Source: Cladorhizidae sp. MBARI D1340-BT2 (Eukaryota > Porifera > Demospongiae > Poecilosclerida > Cladorhizidae). From it: a stretch of 64,000 nt of DNA. The position numbers and the translations under genes were made by a program. The stretch is from assembly GCA_028752905.1 (NCBI GenBank), contig JAQNBH010000252.1:310001-374000 (forward strand). The letters are read 5' to 3'. Under the pieces are notes generated by a model that was not told the DNA's origin, did no database searches, and was given only the letters and a program-made list of their open reading frames with translations. This document shows, one piece after another, positions 31,616-42,775 of the stretch (position 1 is the first letter of the stretch; the number at the start of each line of letters is the position of its first letter).

Positions 31616-34600
31616 TTAAGTGGCACCCAATTCCCTGTCCCAACAACTGCCACATTTCCACTCCTCCTCCCGGTTGATGATGGCTGATGGTGGAATCTCT
31701 GTACATGATTGTTGGAACCATTTACTAAACTTGCTGCACTGTGCCACTGTGAGGGCACAGTCATGGGGTTGTCTGCAAACACAGATCAATGGTTCCCTGA
31801 GAACAATTTTGAGCTTCTTGCTTGTGGCTTCTCGTCGGCATCCTTGAACAGGGAATAGTTTGATGTGATATGTCTGGAATGATCTCATCAGGTGGGACCG
31901 CATCTTTGTTTGATCAAATGTTATTGTTGATGGGTCCACACCATTGCATAATGCGGTTGCTACAGCAATGGCGAATAAACCACAGGCATCTCCAACCTGT
32001 TGATGCATGTATGGTTGCTGTATGGTCAGGTGGCTTCCTTGATATAATTCCATCCATGCCAGGCATTTTAGTGTATCCAGTTCTGCAATGATCCAACAAC
32101 AGTAAGAACAAACAAACGAAACAACTATTAATTGTTTGTCGTGTATAACTACTATTTATTTCACAAGAATTGATTGAATGGTAACACGTACTGTACCTAT
32201 TTTAGTGGGTTCGTTGTTATACCATACGTGGGCATCTTGCCATTAATATTCAGCTGTGAATCATATTTAGGTGAAATTGACACCCTTGAAAGGCCCTGGT
32301 TCTTAATGTGATGCTTGAGTTGAGATACTATGCAAGTAAAAAATTGAGTATAGATTTCTAAGCTCACAACAGTAGTTATCAAGGAGCCCAATTTTTTAAT
32401 CGAGAGGATTAAAATATAACAACACTGTTGGTCCAATGACATTATTCAATTTCCAATGCATGTCATAAAAGTTGTTGGAAATTGACAACAGTTAATTCTT
32501 GATCCACCTAATCAGAATGTGTAATTTTTTTTTTAAGTTTAGCATGTAAAATATTATCATTCAAGTTATTTCTTACTGGTTCCTGCATAGAGGCTGTCAT
32601 ACACCCGCACAGTCCCCTTGGGCATTCCTATGCTGGACACACAGACCCAGTGGCCGCCAGTATTCATGATTTGGATATAATCCCAAACCGGAGTTCCAGT
32701 TACTGAGCCTCCACTTCCTGGTGCCACATACCCAATGGACTGGAAGCCACCCATCTTTGGAAACTGATTGCGAAGTAGATCCTGCGCCTCATCTATGTGT
32801 GTGTCCTCTAGCCATGCTTCAGACAGCAGAATTATTAAAAAGTCACCAGGAAATTTTCTGTAATGGACAGGTGGTTTGCAAGGCAAGGGTTTTCCAAGCA
32901 TTCTAGGCACAACTTGTGTAACACTGGTTACAACACAGTCTGATGTTGGCTCACTAGAGAGAGGTGTGTTTCTATCAGGTGGTGGGAGGACTAGACTATC
33001 TTTCTTAGTCTGTCGAATGATTAGGCACTGCCTCTTATCTGGACTCCCAGGGGAGGAAGCTGTATCACTCAACTCATCAGATGGTCCAGGGTTGTTCGAA
33101 CTGGTGTTGTGTGACTGGATGGAAGTTGGTATCTCATGTTGAACTGGTATCTCTCTAGTTAAGTAAGGCTTCAAGAGCCAGACATTAAACTTAACCTTCA
33201 TAATGTTTTCGTTGTTATCCTGCAGTGTGCAGAGTCCTTTGGGTGAGACATGAACGATTACATAGGGTTCCAACCAGTCCTGCACCAGCCTGTCTCCTTT
33301 TCTGGATACCTTCCTTGCATTCCTCTTTTAAGGACATAATCATCTATGATGGTCAACAGGTTAATAATATAAAATTAAAAACATCCAGTAAAGGTCGAGC
33401 TATAGATAAAAAATATATCACAAAAAACACACAAGGACATTCTAACATTTATCAAAATCGGAAATACATATATCCAGAAAATTTTATTATTCTTAGCCTT
33501 TCGATTTTTTCTCAGAAACAACAATGGGACTCTAATTTGATTCAGCTTATATAAAGGTACACATTAAAGGTACACATTAATTCATAAAAACATACCTATT
33601 GCCGTTTGTAGCCTCTTTTTGCTTGGAATCGAAATAAGCTTTATGCTTTGCTTTAGCTTCTTCAATTTTCAACCGTATCTTCTCATATGTACCTATGTGA
33701 TTACAAAATAAAACAGATCTGTAACATGATTTTTGGGGAGTGCATCAAACATTTTCATTAAACTATTTGTCCACCATTTTTTGTTTTGTTACAAAAAAGT
33801 GTCAGCAATTTCATGTCATATATTTATGTTTGCCAGTCAGTTTTGTTCTTACATCTGCCACATGCTTCTCCAAATTATATTGTATGTCTTCAGGAGACAT
33901 AGTGAGTGAGATGTTTTCATAGAGAAGCTCCTGCTCATTCTCATGTTCTGCATTATTGATGGCTATGGAACCCCTAGCTGTTCGGTAGAACATCAACACA
34001 AATGTCTGTTGCTTTGTTGAAGACTGGACACTTGTATTGATACCATAAGTTGTGGGGAGTACATATCTACATAAGTACAAAACATCATACATAGAAATCA
34101 TAACTACAAGCAGCACATTCAAGGTATATGCATCCTTTAGCTGAAGGCTTACACCAAAAACCATGTTTATATTTTTATTGTATAAGAATTTGGAAAATAA
34201 TATACCGTATTGCTACAATGTGCAATTTAGAGATTTTGAGCTCCATAAATGTATAATGCGCTCTTAGTTTTGCGTTTTATAATAAGTACCACTAATTATA
34301 ACAAGATCGGTTGGCACTTTTCTGCGCACTATCCTGACCATCCAGTACCCTCTGCACATTTTCGTTTGCTCTCCTGATACATCTGATCGATTCCTGCATC
34401 TTCACTAGTAGGTAAGGATTGTTTGAAGCACATTCGAATGGTCACACTGTAGTCAGCTTCTTTCTCGCTAGTAAACCGTCTGGCTTTTGGCTGCAATATG
34501 CACGCGGAATGTTTTGTGCGATAAAAAAGATTGCGAGATGTTTTACGAATAACAATGCAATCGCAAAACTTAATCAAATTTTGTAGCAATACGGTAGCAA

Positions 34601-35477
34601 TAACTACTATTTTTTATGCCTTTTCATAATTTTATATGTGTGTGTGTGTGAGTGGGTTGGTGTTTCAGTGTGAGAGGATTCATTGGAGAGATTCTGGTGA
34701 GATTTTCTGGGGTAATCACAGATTAGCATGAAATGTGATATTGCCATCTACTGGAAGGTGGTGGTAATAGTAGAAATCTCTCTATTAACAAACTGTCAAT
34801 CTTGAAAAATAATTATTAAATATTGGTAGCTTACTTGTTCCAGTCAGATTGAGTATCGTTTGTATACTTGGACAGTGCCCTCTTAAGAGTTTGATTAGTC
34901 CGCTCATCTTGGCCATTGCTCTGAGGGTGATATACCGAACATACCATCTGCTTCACTCCAAAAGCAGTCAAGACAACATCATTGAGCTGAGTTATCAAAT
35001 AAGTTCACACAAACAGAACATTACTCTACATGAATATTTATCAAAAGGAAGCAGGAGGAAATTTCCAGATAATCAAGACTGAAGTTGCTAATAAAGTTAT
35101 CTTAAATTGTGTTAAGTCTGCCTTGTACTCAATATAGTCTAACTTTGCTCTTGTAAACAAATCCAACACATTTTCCTTGATTAATTTTCACTTCTCAGAC
35201 CACATACATGTCATTTCATGAACACAGATGGCAACAGTTTTAATAAGTTAGTTACCTGGTTTATAAATTCACGCCCCTGATCCATTATAATTTTTTGGGA
35301 GGACCATAACTGTAGATGAGCTCGAGTAGAATGCTTGCAACATCACCAGCTGACTTGGACTTGATTGGCCGAGCAAATACCCACTTGGTAAAGAGATCTG
35401 TAACAGTGCAGACATATATATGGCCTTCGTCTGTGGCCGCAAATTGACCAATGAGGTCTATACCCAAAATCTCCCAT
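31616..35477 (-). CDS. Integrase core + Ulp1-like protease + PHD-like finger gene (Ginger-like)
   Basis: Minus-strand exons read in order: 35,477-35,256, integrase core (WEILGIDLIGQF, then GPPKKIIMDQGREFINQ); 34,986-34,835 (VYHPQSNGQDERTNQTLKRA); 34,066-about 33,853 (YGINTSVQSSTK); 33,692-33,596 (Lys-rich helix); about 33,330-32,577, integrase C-terminal beta-barrel (KGDRLVQDWLEPYVIVHV) then the protease start (GGHWVCVSS, VRVYDSLYAG); 32,079-31,616, protease end (QQPYMHQQVGDACGLFAIAV) and a PHD-like finger (CVCRQP..., WFQQSC, WKCGSC). The His, Asp, Gln and Cys of a C48-type protease are all present. Acceptors and donors join in phase at most junctions; the 33.85/33.69 join and the start of the 33.33 exon do not line up, implying at least one indel. 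The zinc-binding N-terminus was not found. Integrase plus Ulp1 plus PHD resembles Ginger-type DNA transposons; a domesticated gene is possible. Confidence 0.75.
34203..34596. mobile_element. 394-bp MITE with perfect 15-bp TIRs
   Basis: Begins TACCGTATTGCTACA and ends TGTAGCAATACGGTA, exact reverse complements. It lies in the intron between the second and third exons of the integrase-Ulp1 gene. If the outer TA pair is the target duplication, this fits a Tc1/mariner-type MITE. Confidence 0.85.
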
Positions 35478-35942
35478 CTGTAAGTATTTGCTACATAATT
35501 TTAAGAAAATCAGATGTGCCTGTAATTACCTGATTTTAAGCATTTTAATTATTATATAGTGCATAAGATTTGGATTGGTAAAGGATTATCTAACCTGTTT
35601 ATTAAAATTAACCCAAAAATTATTCAATTTAATCGGTGTATATATGTAGCATCAAAATTCCCCTAAGTACTAATTTGTCCAATATCAGACCTATTCATGC
35701 AGCCTAAAAGTTTAGGCTTCTCTTGCCAGCAATTTAATATGCGTTAGCACTCTCATGTAGGCACTCTCATGTAGGTTTGGCAGGTCAGAGATCATTCAGC
35801 AACAAACTAAAACTTGCCATATACTCGATTCTATACCTATACAGACCCTAAAAAAAGTATGTCGCAAAAAGCGTTCCAACAATATAGCACACAGAAGCAC
35901 AGTTCTCCAAACTAAAAAAAAGGTCGGAAAAATGACACGTAA

Positions 35943-35990
35943 AATCATCATCATCATCATCATTATCATAATCATCATCATCATCATCTT
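35943..35990. repeat. (ATC)n microsatellite
   Basis: ATCATCATC run with interruptions. Confidence 0.95.
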
Positions 35991-36523
35991 ATTGGCTGCA
36001 TAGATTTCATTTATTTTTATGCCATTTTGTAGAGCGCTATCTGGGAAGGTGCCTTTTGGTGTCGCTTTAGAGAGCTAATTTTAAAAAAGGTTGATTTTTG
36101 CATATATAGTTCGTCTAAGATGCCATCTTTGAACGTCGTGCGCAACCCAAATTGCTCGATCCTTTACCAAATCGCTGTGTTAGATGCAGTGGATTGAGGG
36201 TATGGCTTTTGCAGTGAAGAATCAAAGAAGGATTGCTGAATGTAGTTACTGATGGGGGAAGCATTTTAGGATTGTTCCTTATGGCATTCTAAACTACTGG
36301 ACCAATCTGTCCCAAACTTGTCATGCATGCATACCAACTTGACCTGGGAAGTAACCTGGGCTAGGTCTGACCAGGACACTCCTCTTCGTGTGGGCATTGC
36401 AGGCATATATAGCATCAAAACAGTATTCCAATTCACGAAAGCTTTAAAATATATTGGGAACAAGTAATATGTAAATTTTTATTTATAAATTAAAGGACAT
36501 ATAAGGTTGGCTTTGATATTGTG

Positions 36524-36846
36524 CTGTCGTAACAATCACTCCATAACTGCCTCCACACCACCATAAACTTCAGCAATAATATATTCTTGGATAACAATCC
36601 CTACATTACTGCGGACAGCAAAATTGTGATAAATAACTGATGCTATATAGCAGCACATTTTCTTAGCTATAAATCTCTTCATACCTTATGTTAGAGTAAT
36701 CTGGATTTTATCATATTTGTGACGTCCCTTGTGGTTGTGGAGGTAGTAATATAGTACAAGAATATATTATTATTGCTGAAGTTTATAATTATTTGTGAGG
36801 TCATTGTGGTTGTGTGGAGGCAGTAATGGAATGATTGTTATGACAG
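36524..36846. repeat. Long imperfect inverted repeat
   Basis: The left arm begins CTGTCGTAACAATCACTCCA and includes ACTGCCTCCACAC and AACTTCAGCAATAATATAT. The right arm mirrors these as ATATTATTATTGCTGAAGTT, GTGTGGAGGCAGTAATGG and ATTGTTATGACAG. Arms of about 75-90 bp surround a loop of about 160 bp. It looks like a small foldback element. Confidence 0.8.
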
Positions 36847-36924
36847 TCTAGCAATCTTATATTTCCCCAGTTGGGACTAACATATTTCCAATGGGCATCT
36901 TTTCTATCATTTGCACATCATTGC

Positions 36925-39531
36925 TCAGTACTGACCCTGGATTAGAAATATTAAAAGGTCTAAAATTGTTTTACTTTGCTTATTTCTGATATCACTCTCT
37001 GTGCAATGAGGTTCACTACAGTGAGGGACAGATGGTGAGGAGTGTTCAGCAGAGCTTGGATCATCTGAACAAGGTAGAGGAGTAGAACTTTTGTCTGCTG
37101 ATACATGTTCCATAGGCTCAGTTTCATTGATCAAGTCTGCGATATCTTCCCTGTCCGTACCCCAATTCGTATGGACTACACTTCATCGTTTCATGAACAC
37201 ATGTATTCAGTTGATCTAGTAGTATACACACACACACAAAGCAGAGATGACCAAGTATGTGAAGTTCATGCTGCCATCAGGATGCCAGTATTAGGCATAT
37301 TAGTACTACAATGGCTGTACTAAACACTCGTCCATAACCTATAAATAACCATTACCATGAAAAGTTCAGCTATATTACATATTTATGGTATCTTCTTTTA
37401 TAGTATCATACAGTCACCAATTATAGTTGTTTATGATCACTAATGTTTATGAATCACTATTATGAAAATCAAACTTACACTGAATTTCTGGTAACCAATG
37501 TGACCATGCCATATCACATTCATTCTTTTCAAACCGACATGCAAGAAGTTCTTCAACTTTAGCATTTGCACGTTCCACTAGACCCTGTGATTGAGGGTGT
37601 CTTGGTCGACCGTTTATGATGGTGGCTTTCCCCGGCCAGGTCTTCACCAGTTTGTCTATGATATGATTGACAAATTCTCTTCCGTTATCAGATAGGAATA
37701 TCTATACATAGGAACACTCAAGCATGCTGTAACCATTAATAATCAATTATGGGTCACACAACCTTGGGAACACCGAAATATGCAAAAACACGACTGGACA
37801 AGTTTTTAGCCACATCAATTGCACTCTTGTGCTCAAGAGCAAACAGTACATGGAATTTGGACCAATGATCCATGTAGTGGCCAATCCAGTTATGGCGGTC
37901 GTCTGGTCTATGTCGCATGTCAATCAAATCCATCTAACTAAGACGATGCTAAATACCAACATATTTGGTACTAATAATATTACCTGTCCTCGAGTCATAA
38001 ATCCAGAAGAAATGATAGGTTTAAGTGTGGGGCACTGTTGGTTTGTGGCTTCTGAAGGTTAATCACACTACATAATTGAACGTACTTCTCCACAACAGAT
38101 CTTGGTAGACACGCCTAGTTCGAAGAAATCTAGAGGGAGTATGGTGAAGACAGAGAATTGAATTACCTTTGATATCCAAAACAGATCACTATTATAAAAT
38201 GTCGCTGGTTGTGTACCACATACTAAAACAACAGGATTAACCCATGGGTAATTAAATATTCACATTAAAAAGCTGAGAGGTGGATGCTTGCTGTATCTAG
38301 TGGATGAAACGGACACACCCATGTTTTTGCTAGTATTAGAAGGATGTAGGTCAAACCGATATAAAATAGGAAATAGGTGAAACATAAGTATTCATAACAT
38401 CCAAACGTCAACATACTTCATATCGAGTGTTTTATGTTGTGTCCAAAATGTAACTTGCTGTGTATTCCATTTTTTTAATAAAAGTGAATTGGAGGTTACT
38501 ACTACAATAGTAGTGTTTTACTCATATGCTGCGCTGCACTGTCCTTGGACTCAATTGAATTTGGATATGACAAATTGTATGTTTGCACTTACCAAAACCA
38601 TATAAAAGTTAGAGATAGCAACCTTATGTCAGGACCTCAATTCAAATATTCATGGTCACCTGATTAAAAACATTTTATGGTTGACATGAGCTATACCCAT
38701 ATTATGCACAGCTTATATAACTGACAGTCAGTCACAATTTTCAATCTCACGTGCAATCTTTAGGTGTTCAACCAGTAGAGCTACACTGTACCTACAATAT
38801 TTGAGTGCCAAAATGAGAGCATGCATCAAGGGCTACATTTCAAACACAAGATCACATGCATAGAATCTGTTTTTATATAGAAATGATAGACATTCTCTAC
38901 CTCGGCTAGAGCCTTTTATAGCCCATATGACCTTGAACATCACAGTGCACTCTATTCAAAATAGTATGAAACTCTTCAATGTAAGCCACTCTCCGATAAT
39001 GACCAAGGATGGAGGAGTCATTCTCATCCTGAAAAAAAGATTAGATTAAAATGACACCGTATAACTGCGATTCAGTAAAGCGTCTGGCTCATGAAGCGAA
39101 TGGCTACTGGATTTCAATCAATTAAACAAAGTTTTGTCTTTGTTATTATCATCCATGCCTATAGATTGGCACTTGACTTGTGGCTTTAAACTAATAAAAT
39201 AAGGAGACCTGTCTAACAACAAAATATGTCTCACTAAATATATCACTGGCTATATGGGTTTAATCACCTTTTTCTTTGCAGGTATACAAAGTACATCCTT
39301 AAGCCCAAGAGCAGGGTACTCCAAAAGTTAAAAACATTTTTGTTTCACCCAAAAATTGAATTTAGGATCACTGTTCGCCATCTCCCCTTTCAGAAATTTG
39401 ACAACAGCTTGTCCCTTTGTTCTTGATATGGTTTTGCTTCCAAGGTTCCTTCCAGAAAGAAAGGTTTGCTGAACATTAATCATCATAGGCATTCTCTCCT
39501 TCCATTTCTCCTTCCTACAACCTCTTCCCAT
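36925..39531 (-). pseudogene. KRBA2-like integrase gene (zinc-binding + rve core)
   Basis: Exons on the minus strand: 39,531-39,268 (VKFLKGEMANSDPKFNFWV, an in-frame stop, then LLEYPALGLKDVLCIP); 39,028-38,901, H2C2 zinc-binding part (EFHTILNRVHCDVQGHMGYK); 38,129-37,984 (VVEKYVQLCSVINLQKPQ); 37,933-37,763, core with DLIDMRHRPDDRHNWIGHY and DHWSKFHVLFALEHKSA; 37,701-37,479 (DNGREFVNHIIDKLVKTWPG, then NGRPRHPQSQGLVERANAKV); 37,215 down (YQLNTCVHETMKCSPYELGY). Four splice junctions join in phase and keep the protein pattern continuous, including the core acidic residues (D of DLID/DHW, D of SDNG, E of GLVER). Against this stand one stop near 39,325 and three frameshifts. It is a recently decayed mobile-derived or domesticated gene. 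Confidence 0.75.
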
Positions 39532-41239
39532 GTGGGAGCAAACTTGTTTTGATCTAATTGGTGATCAGGTATTGGCTTTCGCGATCCTAGGATTGAGCAA
39601 ATTCCAGGTTTGCGGGTAACATATATATTGTAATTGGCGAGATGCAACAATTGCCTTCAAGCAGTATATAGAAAGGCAGTGCCACAAGTGTTCTGTGGAG
39701 TAGTACTGACACAATGGTCCGGGCATTGTGGTAATAAATATTATTAACCCTGTGCATTTATACTTTGAGACATCAGCAAAACGTTGTCTCAATGTTTACA
39801 AAAATGCCTATGATCATATTTTTTTATAAAATATAATACTCTCTTGCTTTATGGTTAGTATAGGTAGATCTTCATTATCTTTCATGCAATTAAAGATAGT
39901 TTTTGTAGCATTGGTTACACATATCACAAGAATCAATATTTGCATAATACTTACAGGTCCCCAGCATCCTTCTCTGTATACTCAAGTCATTATTCTCAAT
40001 AGCTCATCCAAACACTGATGACGGATGTAGTGTTCTATTTTTTACAAGCTAGCATGCTGAATTATAATTTTTTTACTGCATATATCTTGGAATCATCTTC
40101 CCTCATAAACTTCAGCAACTTATAAGAATTCCTATCACTATGGCTGCTGATTCCAAATCCCTGTCTTGGAAAGAATTCGAGGAATGTTGGTTTAGTAGCC
40201 ATTGCTAAGAACTGCTAAGCATCTCACTTAAATTGCGTGTTGTTGTGCAGGTAGCTAATACTACACAGAATGCTTGTGATACTGCATCTGTTTATGCTGC
40301 TTGTAGGAAACTATTGCATATTTCCATATACATAACTACAAGTAATAATTACCTACCTGACTGTATGCTTGCATAAAGATATAAATATTATCCAGTTAGC
40401 AATTCCATTCTTATTTACAGAGCATTAGAGATTCAAGCCTTCATGGACTATCCTTGTCACAACTGTCAAGCAAAGATAACAGGGCACTCGACCTTCAAAA
40501 TTAAGCCACTGCTACGAAAGGAACTAAGTCGTCTGGAATGATCCTAACACTGTCTTTTTCAAAAAGGTTGCTTGGGCAAAAAAATTAACTTGGTTGTGAG
40601 GCTCGTTATGGAAAGGCAAGGATCCAGATCTAGTAGAAGCACTAGAAACATGTTAAGCAATATTGCCAGCCATATTAACGCTTTCACCGTCGACTTCATT
40701 TTGAGATTTTGACCTATCTTTACTTCAATTTTTGTATCTGATCATTGGTTCAGAAAAGTCCCCAGCAACCGCATATCACATGATTGACAAAGAGTTACTG
40801 ATCAACTTGGTGATAAATGTGTTGCCTAGCAACCAAACCACAAACCATTTTTTTATTAGAATACTTTTTATCACTGCATTTATCGACTATTACAAGTATA
40901 TTTTATGGTTTTTCAGATCAAATACTAAAATATGGTCGCTTATCGAACTGCAAACAGCATATAATCTGAAAAATGTACATTTTTTGGCATAATTTATGAA
41001 TATTGAATGCCCTAATTTTTCTATTTTGCAGGATATAGCCATGTTTGTCAGTCTATAAGAGTATTGACTGTTGTCAAGCACCACGAGGAAGGTCTGGCTG
41101 TATTGAAAGTTGAAAATTTCAAGATATTGCAGAAAGGCACAATAAAGCAAAGACTCATCAAGAAAACATACGTGTACTACACATGTCTGCATGCATAAAT
41201 GATAAAGAAAAGAAGTATACATGTACATGCCTAACACAT

Positions 41240-42231
41240 GTACATACTACAAAAGCAATACAAAGAAAATCTCGAAGAGAAAAGGAAGCTAGTGCGAGTA
41301 GTCAGAGAGTGTGTGGAATTCCCTGAAGCATGTCCTTCCACGCACAGCACAAAGGCTAATACCACAAAGAGAGCAGTGACAAAAGGTCTTGTGCCTCTTA
41401 CCTCTGGCCTCGACTTCTTCCTTGGCCTTTTCCTCTTCCTTGGCCTTTTCCTCTTCCTTGGCTTTTTCCTCTTCCTTGGCCTTTTCCTCTTCCTTGGCCT
41501 TCCTTGGCCTTTACCTCTTCCTTGGCTTTTTCCTCTTCCTTGGCCTTTTCCTCTTCCTTGGCCTTTTCCTCTTCCTTGGCTTTTTCCTCTTCCTTGGCCT
41601 TTTCCTCGGCCTCGGCATCCAACACGCCCCCTGTCTCAGCGATCAGAAGGTAACAGTGATACTTCTGAGTCAGAAGATGGAACTACATCAAATGAAGGAG
41701 AAGATGGTAGGAGAAGCAATTGGGGGCGAGTTTGCAGGACCACTCGGAGGAGAGTTTGCAGGATCACTCAGAGATTCAGCAGATTCAAGATCAGTGGCTA
41801 AACCTATATAAAAGATTATTATTATGAACTTTACAACCTAGTGAACTTTATAACTAGGAACTTTATAACCTAGTGATATATATTTCTGGCTTATTATGTC
41901 TCTTGATAGCTCAAATATTATATTCCATTCTATAGATATCTACTCATACTTACCAAGCAACTCATACTCTTCATCAGGAGTCATAAAACTCCATCAGAAG
42001 CACTGGCACTTGAAGTGTTTGGTCCAACATCCTGAGGAGTTGAAGTTGAAGCTCTGGACAAAAAGCTGCCAACTCCTTAGGGTCTAATACCTCATCACCA
42101 AGGAAGGAAGACACTTGACCTTCATCATCTTCATCTCTATCATAGTCAGAGAGGTCGAAACCGCCATCAAACAACAGCTCTAACACGCGAGCACGATCAA
42201 ATATTTCAGCCATTATTTTGCTTGAATTCAA
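41240..42231 (-). pseudogene. piggyBac transposase relic with KE/RG repeat and finger
   Basis: Minus strand. Exon 1 (42,231 or ATG 42,213 to about 41,974) encodes an acidic start (MAEIFDRARVLELLFDGGFD then LSDYDRDEDDEG), typical of piggyBac-type N-termini. A second exon below about 41,811 is Ser/Pro-rich (SLSDPANSPPSGPANSPP) and enters an 18-bp repeat region that reads as KAKEEE in one frame and GRGKGQ in another. The last part encodes a Cys-rich finger: KRHKTFCHCSLCGISLCAVR then RTCFREFHT, matching the C-x2-C ... LC ... CF-x-x-xHT end of piggyBac transposases. The DDE core is absent. Confidence 0.65.
41398..41620. repeat. 18-bp coding minisatellite
   Basis: About twelve copies of CCTTGGCCTTTTCCTCTT with a phase break near 41,500 (CCTTGGCCTTCCTTGGCC). 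On the minus strand it reads Lys-Ala-Lys-Glu-Glu-Glu or Gly-Arg-Gly-Lys-Gly-Gln depending on frame. Confidence 0.9.
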
Positions 42232-42349
42232 AATTGTTTGACGTCACAGTTACCTACGTGCTACGGTTCTTAAATTTTTTGGTGAAATAGAACAGTCCAT
42301 CGTGCACATTTACGGTAAGTTTTGAATATGTAGAGTCAACGGTTGAGTT

Positions 42350-42559
42350 TTAATAATTATTAACGCGACGGTCACTCACTCTCGCGCTTCTATGCGGTGA
42401 AGCGGTTAAAACACAAACACAGAATCTCCGACTACTTGTACTTTTCATTGCGCTGCCTGGCACCAGAATGTTAGCAGTTGAATCGGAATGGACTTCCCTG
42501 GCTGCTGGGGAGCCACTCTCGAGAACCTGAACTGAAGCCAAGACCACCAAGATCACCAT
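42350..42559 (-). pseudogene. Second copy of the unidentified duplicate ORF
   Basis: 69 codons from ATG 42,559 with a hydrophobic start (MVILVVLASVQVLESGS) resembling a signal peptide, followed by PAAREVHSDS and AMKSTSSRRF. It runs into the TTAA insertion site. Partner of 5,483-5,838; each copy is broken in a different place. Confidence 0.3.
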
Positions 42560-42775
42560 ATTTTTTCTGTATTCAGTTATTTATCACAACCTTTTTGAAA
42601 TAGAAAGCCAAAGTTTGTACTTGTCATCAATAGGAGCCTCTAGCCCTAGATGCCTACTACTCTAACGCCCTAGCAGTTTTAGAACTTCTATAACTTTTGA
42701 CAAACATCAGATGAAGAATTGCCAAGAAATATATATATACCATGAGATGTGTTTTTTATCTCTCATTTTTCTCAG

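Larger units (their letters stand above)
40675..42353 (-). mobile_element. piggyBac-type TTAA element, internally deleted (element 2)
   Basis: Left TTAA at 40,675-40,678 followed by CGCTTTCACCGTCGAC. Right end GTCAACGGTTGAGTT followed by TTAA at 42,350-42,353. The ends are imperfect inverted repeats (CACCGTCGAC against CAACCGTTGAC). The paralogous segment at 5.6-5.7 kb (CAGCCATACCAAAACATG) has no insertion. The minus-strand coding content is a transposase N-terminus and C-terminal finger only. I see no GTCAC palindromes, so this is a different lineage from elements 1 and 3. Confidence 0.7.
39615..42775. repeat. Segmental duplication, copy 2 (partner at 4.56-6.03 kb)
   Basis: Collinear with 4,555-6,035 apart from the TTAA element at 40,675-42,353. 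It ends where the satellite array starts: both copies read TTTTTTATCTCTCATTTT..CTCAGCTA and then diverge at about 42,775. Confidence 0.8.

Noticed and set aside
31870..32091. Plus-strand frames over the Ulp1 exon
   Set aside because: Antisense shadows of the protease/finger exon, which carries the conserved motifs on the minus strand.
41238..41811. Plus-strand open frames of Leu/Phe repeats (membrane-protein-like)
   Set aside because: They are the antisense of the Lys/Glu repeat in the piggyBac relic; the finger and N-terminus are on the minus strand.
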